From the NCBI RefSeq assembly GCF_900155865.1, contig NZ_LT707006.1:4008577-4072576 (forward strand): a DNA stretch of 64,000 nucleotides, written 5' to 3'. Below the pieces are notes generated by a model. The model saw only the letters and a list, made by a program, of their open reading frames with translations, had not been told where the DNA came from and searched no databases. The position numbers and the translations under genes were made by a program. Origin of the DNA: Bacteroides bouchesdurhonensis (GTDB lineage Bacteria > Bacteroidota > Bacteroidia > Bacteroidales > Bacteroidaceae). This document shows, piece by piece, positions 1 through 9,503 of the stretch (its first letter is position 1; each line of letters begins with the position of its first letter).

Positions 1-3000
1 GGATTGGCATACGCATTGGCTCTGATTGATACCACCGATTACCGTTCCATCACTCCCGGATGGGTACTTAACAATTATCCGGAAGTGGAATTTATTATAA
101 GACTCCTGCGCCATACTAATTGCCACGAAGGTTGCGACTATTGCCATACGCAATTGGACGTGCTCCATAACCTAAAAACATTTTTCGGATATGAACGCTT
201 CCGAACATACGAAGGCGAGCCATTGCAAGAACGAGCCGCCCAAGCTGCGGTGAAAGGCAAATCGCTGCTGGCGATATTTCCTACCGGTGGTGGCAAATCA
301 CTTACTTTCCAATTGCCTGCACTCATGGCAGGACGTTCTGTGCACGGGCTTACGGTTGTCATCTCTCCCTTGCAATCTCTGATGAAAGATCAGGTAGATA
401 ACCTTGCCGACAGAGGCATCACGGATGCCGTAACCATAAATGGGATGTTAGACCCCATCACAAGAGCACTGTCCATACAAAGAGTGCAAGATGGAGAAGC
501 TTCACTGTTGTATATATCCCCCGAAATGCTTCGTTCCAAAACGATTGAGAGAATATTGATAGCTCGGCATGTTGTAAGGTTTGTAATAGATGAAGCGCAT
601 TGCTTTTCTTCATGGGGACATGACTTTAGGGTCGATTATTTCTACATTGGCAAATTTATCCGGCAATACCAGCAAAAGAAAAAATGCAAGAATCCGATAC
701 CGGTATCCTGCTTTACGGCTACTGCAAAGCAGAAAGTGATACAAGACATCTGCGACTATTTCAGGCAGACCTTGAACTTGAACTTAGAGTTGTTCGCATC
801 AACGGCCTCAAGAACAAATCTGCACTATTCCGTCATACATGTAGAGAGTGACAATGACAAGTATTTAAAGCTGAGAGAACTTGTAGCAGAATCCGATTGC
901 CCGACAATTGTTTACGTATCACGTACCAAACGAACCAAAGAATTGGCTGTCAAATTGACTCGCGACGGTTATAAGACACTCCCTTTCAATGGTAAGATGG
1001 AAGCGGATGAAAAAATTGCTAACCAAGATGCCTTCATGAACGATCAGGTACACATCATTGTGGCCACATCCGCATTTGGCATGGGAGTCGACAAGAAGGA
1101 TGTCGGTCTTGTAGTACATTATGACATCTCCGATTCTTTAGAAAACTACGTTCAAGAAGCAGGCAGAGCAGGTCGTGATCCCGGTCTCAGCGCACGTTGT
1201 TATGTGCTTTATAGCGACAATGACTTGGACAAACATTTTATATTGCTAAACCAAACGAAACTAAGCATCAGTGAAATACAACAGGTATGGAAAGCCGTCA
1301 AAGACCTTACCAAACAGCGTATGAAAGTCAACTGTTCTGCATTGGAAATTGCCAGGCAAGCAGGATGGGACGATTCGGTATATGACATTGAAACCCGTGT
1401 ACGAACAGCATTAGCTGCTTTGGAACAAAGCGGATATTTGGTGAGAGGGGACAATGTGCCTCATGTGTATGCCACAGGAATCACGGTAAAGAACATGGAC
1501 GAAGCAAGAAAACGCATATCAGCATCTGTGCTCTTTGGCAACGATGAAATAGAAAAGGCAGTCCGCATCATCAAGTCATTGATATCCCAAAAGCACATCG
1601 CCAAGGCTCAAAATTCGGAAGCAGAATCACGGATCGACTATTTGGCTGACATCTTAGGGATAAGCAAAAGAGAAGTTATATCCGTAGTGGAACGTATGCG
1701 ACAAGAAGGCATATTGGCAGACAGCAAAGATATATCTGCCTATCTGAAGGATGTAGGTGATTCGGAACGAAAGTCGCAAATACTCCTCGAACGCTTTGCA
1801 AAACTTGAACAATACATCCTCAATCATATTCCCGATGGAGCTTTACGAATATCATGCAAGCAACTGAATGAAAATGCCGTGAACGATGGAATCAATACAT
1901 CCAAAGAAAAAGATATCCGGACACTACTCTATTTCCTCACTATCAAGGGATATACGCGCAAGAAAGAGGATGCGACTCGTTATATGGAAATAAGTCGCCT
2001 GACAGACCTGGAATCAACTCTCATGCGTTTTGAGAAACGATTGGAAATAAGTCGCTTTACTGTGGAATGGCTGTATCAATTAGCTTCTGATGCAGAAAAG
2101 GAAAACACACCCGGCAAAGCTATCCAATTCTCCGTGGTAGAACTTCTGAACCGAATAAAATCAAGTTCCCAATCCCTTTTCGGAGGACTTGACGACATTC
2201 AATTGGAAGATGTGGAAGAGGCACTTCTATACTTGTCGAAAATCGGTGCGCTTAAACTTGAAGGGGGATTCTTGGTACTTTATAATGCTATGAATATTCA
2301 AAGAATAAAGGACAATAAGTCGAGATACAAGCAAGATGACTACCGGATGCTGAACGAATTTTATAAACTGAAAATCCAACAAGTGCATATTGTAGGAGAA
2401 TATGCCAATCTGATGGTGAGAGATTATCATGCAGCCCTGCAATATGTTCAAGACTATTTCCAAATGGACTACAGGAAGTTTGTCACAAAATATTTTAAAG
2501 GAGACAGAGTAAGCGAGATACAACGCAATTTGACACCACAGAAATACAATCAATTGTTTGGACAATTATCCAAACGGCAAATGGAAATTATTTCTGATAA
2601 GGATTCACGTTGCATTGTGGTTGGAGCCGGTCCAGGTAGTGGAAAAACACGAGTATTGGTTCACAAACTGGCCTCACTTCTGCTACTTGAAGATGTGAAA
2701 CATGAACAGCTCCTGATGCTGACATTTTCAAGGGCTGCCGCTACGGAATTTAAACAAAGACTCATGGAGTTGATAGGCAACGCAGCACATTTTGTCGAAA
2801 TAAAAACATTTCACTCCTATTGCTTCGATCTCCTGGGACGGATAGGGAATCTTGAAGATTCAAAAAATGTTGTTGCAAAGGCAGCCGAGATGATATGCCA
2901 AGGAGAAGTGGAACCCAATAAGATTGGCAAGACGGTGTTGGTCATAGATGAAGCTCAGGATATGGGAGCTAAAGAGCATGCACTCGTAAAGGCTTTAATG

Positions 3001-4224
3001 ACTAATAATGAAGAAATGCGTGTGATAGCAGTGGGAGACGATGACCAAAACATTTATGAATTTCGCGGTTCCGATTCAAGTTATATGTACCAGCTGGCAC
3101 AAGAAAGCGGAAGCACGTTTGTCGAAATGACCGAGAATTACCGCAGTACGCATCAGCCGGTGGATTTTGCCAACGGATTCTTGAAAACTATCAATAAAAG
3201 GATAAAAAGTACACCTATCATCTCTATGAGAAAAGAGAAAGGTTGGGTGGAAGTAATACGTCATCAATCGGAATATATGTATCAGCCGCTCGTCGAAAAC
3301 TTGCTTCAACATAGGGATAAAGGAACTTCTTGTGTACTGACCCAAACAAATGAAGAGGCCGTTATCCTGATGGCTCTTTTGCGGAAACATGGCATAAACA
3401 GTAAACTGATACAATCAATGGACGGCCTACGTTTTTGGAATATGGCCGAAATGAGATATTTCCTGAGGTATATAAACAAGCGGATAAAAACACCGTTAAT
3501 CACGGAAGAGCTGTGGGAAGAAGCCAAGCATAACACCTTCTCTACTTATGACAGGAGTCTAAGCTTGATGTATGTGAAACGTTGTGTGGAACAGTTTGAA
3601 CAAACCAACAAGACTAAATATTTCAGTGACTTCAAAGAATTTGTATTTGAGTCGTCGGTGGAAGACTTCTGCGACGTATCAGGAGCCGACGTTGTGGTAT
3701 CAACTATTCACAAGGCCAAAGGCAGAGAGTTTGACGATGTGTATATGCTCATATCCGACAATTATGTAAAGGATGCCCATCTGATGCGTCGATATTACGT
3801 AGGAATAACCCGTGCGAAAAACAGGCTGTTCATACATACAAACGGTGATTGTTTCAATCATTTGAGTGCAGACCGATATCTTATGGATCAGCGACAATAT
3901 GACATGCCTGAAGAAATTGTACTGCAACTCTCTCACAAAGATGTTTATTTGGGATTCTTCAAAGAAAAGAAACAAGAGGTCTTAGCATTGAGAGGAGGAG
4001 ATTCTTTAATTTACAATGATTTCTTTTTGTATAGTTCATTGACTGATAAACCCATAGCTAAGTTGTCATCAAAAATGCAGGATACATTATCCGAATGGGA
4101 ACAAAGAGGTTACAAGGTGAAATCCGCATCTGTACGGTTCGTGGTGGCATGGAAACCTAAAGACGCACAAAAGAATGAACCGGAAACAGCTGTTCTTTTG
4201 GCTGACTTGATGCTTTCTTTGTAA
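1..4224 (+). CDS. RecQ-UvrD fusion DNA helicase (5' end outside window)
   Basis: Large helicase carrying two complete motor modules, open at the window edge, so the true start lies upstream. The visible part has a Cys/His cluster (CHEGCDYCH, residues 40-48), then an SF2 RecQ-type helicase: Walker A PTGGGKS (about 93-99), DEAH box IDEAHCFSSWGHDFR and motif VQEAGRAGRD. After a long helical linker comes an SF1 UvrD/PcrA module: GAGPGSGKT (about 876), IDEAQDMG, GDDDQNIYEFRGS, STIHKAKGREFDDVY and YYVGITRAKNRLF. RecQ unwinds 3'-5' DNA during recombination and repair; the second motor suggests remodelling of forked or nicked substrates. The catalytic motifs look intact. The remnants just downstream suggest an accessory or defence-like setting, which is an inference. 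The helicase call is very safe; the biological role is unknown. Confidence 0.9.
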   Translation, partial: GLAYALALIDTTDYRSITPGWVLNNYPEVEFIIRLLRHTNCHEGCDYCHTQLDVLHNLKTFFGYERFRTYEGEPLQERAAQAAVKGKSLLAIFPTGGGKSLTFQLPALMAGRSVHGLTVVISPLQSLMKDQVDNLADRGITDAVTINGMLDPITRALSIQRVQDGEASLLYISPEMLRSKTIERILIARHVVRFVIDEAHCFSSWGHDFRVDYFYIGKFIRQYQQKKKCKNPIPVSCFTATAKQKVIQDICDYFRQTLNLNLELFASTASRTNLHYSVIHVESDNDKYLKLRELVAESDCPTIVYVSRTKRTKELAVKLTRDGYKTLPFNGKMEADEKIANQDAFMNDQVHIIVATSAFGMGVDKKDVGLVVHYDISDSLENYVQEAGRAGRDPGLSARCYVLYSDNDLDKHFILLNQTKLSISEIQQVWKAVKDLTKQRMKVNCSALEIARQAGWDDSVYDIETRVRTALAALEQSGYLVRGDNVPHVYATGITVKNMDEARKRISASVLFGNDEIEKAVRIIKSLISQKHIAKAQNSEAESRIDYLADILGISKREVISVVERMRQEGILADSKDISAYLKDVGDSERKSQILLERFAKLEQYILNHIPDGALRISCKQLNENAVNDGINTSKEKDIRTLLYFLTIKGYTRKKEDATRYMEISRLTDLESTLMRFEKRLEISRFTVEWLYQLASDAEKENTPGKAIQFSVVELLNRIKSSSQSLFGGLDDIQLEDVEEALLYLSKIGALKLEGGFLVLYNAMNIQRIKDNKSRYKQDDYRMLNEFYKLKIQQVHIVGEYANLMVRDYHAALQYVQDYFQMDYRKFVTKYFKGDRVSEIQRNLTPQKYNQLFGQLSKRQMEIISDKDSRCIVVGAGPGSGKTRVLVHKLASLLLLEDVKHEQLLMLTFSRAAATEFKQRLMELIGNAAHFVEIKTFHSYCFDLLGRIGNLEDSKNVVAKAAEMICQGEVEPNKIGKTVLVIDEAQDMGAKEHALVKALMTNNEEMRVIAVGDDDQNIYEFRGSDSSYMYQLAQESGSTFVEMTENYRSTHQPVDFANGFLKTINKRIKSTPIISMRKEKGWVEVIRHQSEYMYQPLVENLLQHRDKGTSCVLTQTNEEAVILMALLRKHGINSKLIQSMDGLRFWNMAEMRYFLRYINKRIKTPLITEELWEEAKHNTFSTYDRSLSLMYVKRCVEQFEQTNKTKYFSDFKEFVFESSVEDFCDVSGADVVVSTIHKAKGREFDDVYMLISDNYVKDAHLMRRYYVGITRAKNRLFIHTNGDCFNHLSADRYLMDQRQYDMPEEIVLQLSHKDVYLGFFKEKKQEVLALRGGDSLIYNDFFLYSSLTDKPIAKLSSKMQDTLSEWEQRGYKVKSASVRFVVAWKPKDAQKNEPETAVLLADLMLSL

Positions 4225-4361
4225 GCTAAAACGTTTGAAAATATCAATTTTGTGATAAGAATTAAATATCATATAAATAATAAGGGAATGATGCTGATTC
4301 ATAACAATACATTGATAGCGGAATACTCGGCTTATGATTTCAAGGGAATGTTGGAATGTAG

Positions 4362-4655
4362 GAAAGTAAAGTCATTGCGGATGTGTTCATACAGTTGGAC
4401 TACATGGAGAAACGTGGTTCCGGCTTACGCAAAATGCGAGAACTTACGGAAAAACTATCCAAATTTCTGCAAGGCAAAGAACCACAATATCAAACGGAAG
4501 CGACTTCTTTCTTCACTACCTTTTATAATCTGAACTGGGGAGAGAACGGAAGAATACCTGTTGAGGAAGTGGTCAACAGGGTAAATAATCCCCTCGAAAA
4601 GTACCCTGTAAACGAAGAAAGCTCGGAGAAAAAATTCAGTGTAATTGACTTCTAA
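4362..4655 (+). pseudogene. C-terminal remnant of an AlbA_2-type ATP-binding/regulatory protein
   Basis: The frame opens after a stop at 4359 and reads VIADVFIQLDYMEKRGSGL and onwards to a stop at 4653-4655. The DYMEKRGSGLRKM stretch is the hallmark of AlbA_2-domain putative transcriptional regulators/ATP-binding proteins, normally about 350-500 residues; only about 97 codons remain, with no start codon or N-terminal DNA-binding domain. It is therefore a gene tail, probably left by a deletion behind the helicase gene. Other frames over this stretch show nothing recognisable. Confidence 0.6.
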
Positions 4656-4804
4656 CCTCGCGTTTCTATCTTTGCATCCTTTTTGCGTTTCCAAACAATT
4701 TTACCACATTTAGAAGAACAGTAATGACTGTCAAGTGTTTTTGCGACAAACACCTTGCCGCAAACCTTGCACTTCCGTTTGATTTCAAAGCCGATTGTTG
4801 GCAT
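4652..4804 (-). pseudogene. Zinc-ribbon stub of an excisionase-like mobile-element protein
   Basis: A 50-codon frame starts MPTIGFEIKRKCKVCGKVF and contains a four-cysteine ribbon (CKVC at 12-15, CSSKC at 29-33). This resembles the N-terminal ribbon of Bacteroides excisionase/HTH proteins of mobilizable elements, which normally continue into a MerR-like HTH. Here it stops right after the ribbon, so it is either a truncated stub or a tiny stand-alone protein. Its stop overlaps the stop of the converging AlbA_2 remnant. The family assignment comes from memory of similar ribbons and is tentative. Confidence 0.4.
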
Positions 4805-4940
4805 ATTATCTACTTTTAAGTATGTGTTAGTATGGATAAATAAAATTTAGTACCACATTATCTACTTTTTTGTCTTGTCGCAAATATGTCGCAAACAAGA
4901 GATAGAAAACACATAGAAACCATGAACCCCATAAACGCAA
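4805..4940. other. Gene-free scar region with short direct repeats
   Basis: AT-rich stretch between the ribbon stub and the dnaK terminator. The string ATTATCTACTTTT occurs twice about 52 bp apart (from about 4804 and 4856), and TGTCGCAAA occurs twice in tandem near 4873-4896. No gene is seen. It may be the scar of a lost mobile element. Confidence 0.4.
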
Positions 4941-4978
4941 AAAGCGTGCAACTCATTCATTGAGCTGCACGCTTTTGC
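4941..4978 (-). terminator. Terminator of dnaK
   Basis: Inverted repeat AGCGTGCAACTC / GAGCTGCACGCT (4943-4954 / 4962-4973) with one mismatch and a 7-nt loop, flanked by an A-run that gives a U-run on the minus strand. It lies 32 bp beyond the dnaK stop. Confidence 0.8.
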
Positions 4979-5009
4979 TTATTGTTTATTATCTGTATCC
5001 TTATCGGAA

Positions 5010-6920
5010 TCATTTGACTTCCTCGAAGTCAGCATCTTGGACATTATCACCATGTTTATTATCCTGCTGTCCAGCACCTGCACCAGCATTAGGATCAGTT
5101 TGTGCTCCTTGAGCACCACCTTGCTGTGCATACATTTCAGCACTTGCTGCTTGGAATGCTGTATTGATTTCAGCCATAGCAGAATCGATAGCAGCTAAAT
5201 CCTGAGCTTTATGAGCATCTTTCAATTTCTGCAAAGCCGCTTCAATCGGAGCTTTTTTATCAGCTGGCAATTTATCACCCAAATCTTTCAACTGATTTTC
5301 AGTAGAGAAGATAAGGCTATCAGCCTGATTCAACTTATCAATCTTTTCACGTTCTTTCTTGTCTGCTTCCGCATTAGCAGCAGCTTCAGCTTTCATCTTT
5401 TCAATTTCATCTTTACTCAAACCGCTAGAAGCTTCGATACGGATAGCCTGTTCCTTACCTGTTGCTTTATCCTTAGCAGAAACTTTTAAGATACCGTTAG
5501 CATCAATATCGAAAGTAACCTCGATCTGAGGAACACCACGACGAGCCGGAGCAATACCTGTCAAGTTAAACTGACCAATTGATTTATTCTGTGCAGCCAT
5601 CGGACGTTCACCCTGCAATACATGAATAGTAACTTCTGTCTGGTTGTCAGCAGCAGTTGAGAACGTTTCACTCTTCTTGCAAGGAATAGTTGTATTAGCT
5701 TCAATCAATTTAGTCATTACTCCCCCCATTGTTTCGATACCCATAGACAATGGAGTAACATCCAACAATACAACACCTTTTATTTCATCTGTCAATACTG
5801 CACCTTGTACTGCAGCACCTACAGCTACTACTTCATCAGGATTCACCCCTTTAGAAGGAACTTTACCGAAGAGATCTTGTACCAACTTTTGAACAGCTGG
5901 AATACGTGAAGAACCACCCACAAGGATTACTTCATCAATATCAGAATTACTCAAACCTGCATCGCTCATAGCCTTTTTACATGGTTCCAAACAAGCCTGA
6001 ATCAAATCGTGAGCCAAGGATTCGAATTTTGCACGAGTCAAAGTCTTAACCAAGTGCTTGGGCACACCATTTACCGGCATGATATACGGTAAGTTAATTT
6101 CTGTACTTGTTGAAGAAGAAAGTTCGATCTTAGCTTTTTCGGCAGCCTCTTTCAAACGTTGCAGTGCCATTGGATCTTGAGTCAAGTCAGCACCTTCATC
6201 GTTCTTAAATTCCTGTACCAGCCAGTTGATAATTACCTGATCGAAGTCATCGCCTCCCAAGTGAGTATCACCGTTAGTAGAAAGAACTTCAAACACACCA
6301 CCACCGAATTCAAGGATAGAAATATCAAATGTACCACCACCTAAGTCGAATACGGCGATCTTCATATCTTTATGAGCCTTATCCAATCCGTAAGCCAAAG
6401 CTGCAGCAGTCGGCTCGTTTACAATACGTTTTACTTCTAGGCCTGCGATTTGTCCGGCTTCTTTAGTAGCTTGACGTTGAGAATCAGAGAAATATGCAGG
6501 AACTGTGATGACAGCTTCTGTTACTTCATGTCCCAGATAATCTTCAGCTGTTTTCTTCATTTTCTGGAGAATCATCGCAGAAATTTCTTGCGGAGTATAC
6601 AGACGTCCGTCAATATCAACACGTGGAGTATTATTCTCACCTTTTACTACTTTATAAGGAACACGTGAAACTTCTTTCTGTACCTGATCCCAATTTTCAC
6701 CCATGAAACGTTTGATAGAGGAAACTGTACGTTGCGGATTAGTAATAGCCTGACGTTTAGCAGGGTCACCAACTTTACGTTCACCACCATCTATGAAAGC
6801 GACTATAGAAGGAGTAGTACGTTTACCTTCACTGTTCGCAATTACTACAGGTTCGTTACCTTCAAATACGGCAACACAAGAGTTTGTAGTTCCTAAGTCA
6901 ATACCAATAATTTTTCCCAT
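5010..6920 (-). CDS. dnaK: Molecular chaperone DnaK (Hsp70)
   Basis: Cytoplasmic ATP-dependent chaperone of 636 residues, the normal DnaK length. The ATPase domain has the phosphate-1 motif IGIDLGTTNSCVAV at the N terminus, FDLGGGTFDISIL near 195-207 and VILVGGSSRIP near 335. The substrate-binding domain follows (VTPLSMGIETMGGVMTKLI near 390), then a helical lid, a Gly/Ala/Gln-rich tail and the typical EEVK end that contacts partners. It stands alone: grpE and dnaJ are not adjacent, and no CIRCE element is seen upstream. It is followed by a strong terminator. Confidence 0.99.
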   Translation of the reverse strand: MGKIIGIDLGTTNSCVAVFEGNEPVVIANSEGKRTTPSIVAFIDGGERKVGDPAKRQAITNPQRTVSSIKRFMGENWDQVQKEVSRVPYKVVKGENNTPRVDIDGRLYTPQEISAMILQKMKKTAEDYLGHEVTEAVITVPAYFSDSQRQATKEAGQIAGLEVKRIVNEPTAAALAYGLDKAHKDMKIAVFDLGGGTFDISILEFGGGVFEVLSTNGDTHLGGDDFDQVIINWLVQEFKNDEGADLTQDPMALQRLKEAAEKAKIELSSSTSTEINLPYIMPVNGVPKHLVKTLTRAKFESLAHDLIQACLEPCKKAMSDAGLSNSDIDEVILVGGSSRIPAVQKLVQDLFGKVPSKGVNPDEVVAVGAAVQGAVLTDEIKGVVLLDVTPLSMGIETMGGVMTKLIEANTTIPCKKSETFSTAADNQTEVTIHVLQGERPMAAQNKSIGQFNLTGIAPARRGVPQIEVTFDIDANGILKVSAKDKATGKEQAIRIEASSGLSKDEIEKMKAEAAANAEADKKEREKIDKLNQADSLIFSTENQLKDLGDKLPADKKAPIEAALQKLKDAHKAQDLAAIDSAMAEINTAFQAASAEMYAQQGGAQGAQTDPNAGAGAGQQDNKHGDNVQDADFEEVK

Positions 6921-7182
6921 GATTGTTATTTTTATTTATTATTATTCAATTTCTTTTTGTCCGGTTGGTTACTTCCTTTCATCAAGAGCCACGTCTCAAA
7001 CGGACATTGATAAAAAGACAAACCTTGTGCCAAAAAGGAATTAGACGAATACATGACATAATATCTGCCAAAAAGACAGTTGCACGATACTCCATCATTA
7101 CCTGCTACATAAATAAGCAAGCCGGCAACTGATTCTTTAAACAAATGTAAGCGTCTCTGGTTCAATGAAGAAAAGAATTTCC

Positions 7183-7190
7183 TATTTTTG
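7183..7190 (+). promoter_or_regulatory. Predicted -7 box for the DUF3472 gene
   Basis: TATTTTTG matches the Bacteroidetes primary sigma -7 consensus TAnnTTTG and lies 29 bp before the ATG; a -33 TTTG is not clear. Confidence 0.5.
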
Positions 7191-7218
7191 CAGCATTATA
7201 TTCTAAAAATAAAATAAA

Positions 7219-8475
7219 ATGAAAACACTACTATGCCTATTTGCCACATTTGTATGTATTACATTATCTGCCCAGTCTCAACAACTCAATATCGGGGTTG
7301 CCGGTAATGGTTACGTAACCACTCAAAGGGATGGTGCCCAAATCACACAATCCGGACTCTCGAATTGGACAAACCCAGCAAGTATTGTGAGCATATACTT
7401 TTATCTGCAACAGCCAACAACAGCCGATTTGTCACTTTATGCAAAAGGACATTCAGTAATTAAGGTCAGTTACGGAAAAAGAGCTTTCAAAATAAACCTC
7501 CAATCAAACGAATATACAAAAATTCCTGTAGGAAGTATTGATATTCCACACGCTGGTTATGTGCAAATCAATCTGCAAGGTATATCAAAAGAAGGAGAAG
7601 GCTTTGGCGAGATACAACAATTGATAGTAGACAATGTCTCGGGTAAAAGCAACTATGTAAAAGACTTTTCTGAGTATTGGGGACGTCGTGGTCCTTCGGT
7701 ACATTTGGGATATACATTGCCAGAAGGGGATACAGAATGGTTTTACAACGAAGTTACTGTTCCGAAAAAAGGTGAAATTATGTACAGCTATTATATGGCA
7801 ACCGGATTTAGCGAAGGATATTTCGGTATGCAATACAACTCTCCAACTGAACGACGGATTCTTTTTTCCGTATGGAGTCCTTTCGATACACAAGATCCTA
7901 AAAAGATTCCAGAAAACCAAAAAATTAAAATGTTACGCCGAGGTAAAGATGTGCATATCGGAGAGTTTGGCAATGAAGGGTCTGGAGGACAAAGTTACCT
8001 AAATTATCCATGGAAAGCCGGTAATACTTATAAATTCTTAATGCATGTAAAACCAGATGGGAATGGTAACACAATCTATACCGCCTATTTTTATGGTGCA
8101 GAAGAAAAATGCTGGAGACTAATAGCCAGTTTCCAACGTCCAATGACTGACACGTGGTACAAATATCCCCATAGTTTTCTGGAAAATTTCAGTCCGGAAC
8201 AAGGATATTTATCACGTGAAGTATTCTTTGGTAATCAGTGGGCACGAAGTAAAGAGGGAAAATGGACTCAATTGACCGAAGCCACCTTTACTCATGATGC
8301 AACAGCTAGTGCCAAAGTCAGATTAGACTATCAAGGAGGTAATACAAAAGACAATCGATTCTATCTAAAAATGGGAGGTTTCTTCAATGAATCTGTTTCA
8401 ATGGGAACAAAATTCTACTGTAAACCAACCGGAAAAGCACCTGAAATAGATTGGGAATCATTAGAAAAGCTATAA
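7219..8475 (+). CDS. Exported DUF5077/DUF3472 domain protein
   Basis: 418 residues with a signal peptide (MKTLLCLFATFVCITLSAQS, cleavage expected near residue 19). The N-terminal about 130 residues look like the beta-rich DUF5077 domain; the rest, with the aromatic-rich stretch HLGYTLPEGDTEWFYNEV and TEWF/Y motifs, matches DUF3472, a putative carbohydrate-binding or lectin-like family common in gut Bacteroides. It is likely periplasmic or surface located. No SusC/SusD or glycoside hydrolase lies next to it, so the ligand is unknown. It has its own predicted promoter and a shared terminator with the converging META gene. Confidence 0.75.
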   Translation: MKTLLCLFATFVCITLSAQSQQLNIGVAGNGYVTTQRDGAQITQSGLSNWTNPASIVSIYFYLQQPTTADLSLYAKGHSVIKVSYGKRAFKINLQSNEYTKIPVGSIDIPHAGYVQINLQGISKEGEGFGEIQQLIVDNVSGKSNYVKDFSEYWGRRGPSVHLGYTLPEGDTEWFYNEVTVPKKGEIMYSYYMATGFSEGYFGMQYNSPTERRILFSVWSPFDTQDPKKIPENQKIKMLRRGKDVHIGEFGNEGSGGQSYLNYPWKAGNTYKFLMHVKPDGNGNTIYTAYFYGAEEKCWRLIASFQRPMTDTWYKYPHSFLENFSPEQGYLSREVFFGNQWARSKEGKWTQLTEATFTHDATASAKVRLDYQGGNTKDNRFYLKMGGFFNESVSMGTKFYCKPTGKAPEIDWESLEKL

Positions 8476-8511
8476 CACTATCAGATTAAGACCTATAATA
8501 TAAGGAAATAT

Positions 8512-8556
8512 AAAATAGGCTCATATTACTTATAGCAGCATGAGCCTATTTTTATT
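8512..8556. terminator. Bidirectional terminator
   Basis: AAAATAGGCTCAT / ATGAGCCTATTTT inverted repeat flanked by A-run and T-run, between two converging genes. Confidence 0.85.
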
Positions 8557-8570
8557 TATATATATAAGGT

Positions 8571-9359
8571 TTACTTTTCTAAAACGAGAACCAACGCGCC
8601 ATTAGCATCATACAGCCCAATTCCGCCTCCGGATAATACATCAAAGGATTTCACTTCATTCAGTGCTTTCAGAATTTTACCTTCTAGTTCCATATCAGGG
8701 CATGCCATCATTGTAGTAGCTACTCCTGGAAAAGAAATAGATTTAGCATTATCAGCATTTGTTTCAAAACCGCCATTCATCAAGTTACATCCGGCGTTTC
8801 CATGGATTGTTTTTTTCTTCACATCAAAAGCTAGAAAAGGTTGTTTTTCCATACCAGAAGGAACAGCTTCTCCGTTAACCTCTTTAATCTTCCATTCTCC
8901 ACTCAAGACAGAAAGTTTCACGTCCGACACTTTTTTCTCAAGTATCATTACTGGACGATGGGATGCATTACACAAATACATTTTGTTTTTGCCCGCTCTC
9001 TTATAGGCTGTCACCTGCCCTAAAGCGTTCAATACATTATTTTCGGTTGTCATATCCGGACACATCATTCGAGTACTTGCCATTTCTTTAAGATCAATAC
9101 TACCAGATTTAGCATTCACATCAAAGCTACCCATCATACGGTTACAACCACTATTACCAGATACTCGACCTGTAGTAGTATCAAACACTATAAACGGAAG
9201 ATTTTTACTTTCATCCGGAACAACTTTTGAACCGTTAATCTCTATGATATTCCATTCACCATTAATAGATGATAAAGGAAGTGCCTTTTCTACAGAACGG
9301 CATGAAGACATTGCAAGTGCTACACCTGCAACGCAAATTGAAACAAATACTTTCTTCAT
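8571..9359 (-). CDS. Lipoprotein with two META (HslJ-like) domains
   Basis: 262 residues. The signal peptide ends in a lipobox (ALAMSSC, Cys about 19), so it is probably a lipoprotein. Two homologous META domains follow: the first about 30-145 (GEWNIIEINGSKV, GNSGCNRMMGSF, ASTRMMCPDM), the second about 150-262 (GEWKIKEVNGEAV, GNAGCNLMNGGF, TMMACPDMELE). META domains occur in HslJ and in secreted, motility- or stress-related proteins. The tandem arrangement implies an internal duplication. The exact function is unknown; a cell-envelope role is inferred. Confidence 0.85.
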   Translation of the reverse strand: MKKVFVSICVAGVALAMSSCRSVEKALPLSSINGEWNIIEINGSKVVPDESKNLPFIVFDTTTGRVSGNSGCNRMMGSFDVNAKSGSIDLKEMASTRMMCPDMTTENNVLNALGQVTAYKRAGKNKMYLCNASHRPVMILEKKVSDVKLSVLSGEWKIKEVNGEAVPSGMEKQPFLAFDVKKKTIHGNAGCNLMNGGFETNADNAKSISFPGVATTMMACPDMELEGKILKALNEVKSFDVLSGGGIGLYDANGALVLVLEK

Positions 9360-9389
9360 TTTATTATAACGTTTAAGTTAAAATCGAGG

Positions 9390-9397
9390 CAAAGATA
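9390..9397 (-). promoter_or_regulatory. Predicted -7 box for the META lipoprotein gene
   Basis: TATCTTTG on the minus strand, 31 bp before the start codon, with TTGG about 23 bp further upstream as a weak -33. Confidence 0.5.
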
Positions 9398-9440
9398 TCA
9401 AAAAGATTGGGAAATTTAGCCCAATATAATATAAAATGTA

Positions 9441-9448
9441 TACATTTG
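9441..9448 (+). promoter_or_regulatory. Predicted -7 box for the gene at 9504
   Basis: TACATTTG matches TAnnTTTG. It sits back to back with the minus-strand promoter at 9390, making a compact divergent promoter region. Confidence 0.5.
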
Positions 9449-9503
9449 CCTCTAGGTATAAAACAAACAGACATTTTACATAGTTCATTTTAAATAAATT
9501 ACC

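Noticed and set aside
4252..4533. 93-residue plus-strand frame after the helicase
   Set aside because: The recognisable AlbA_2 tail lies in a different frame (4362-4655); this one has no support.
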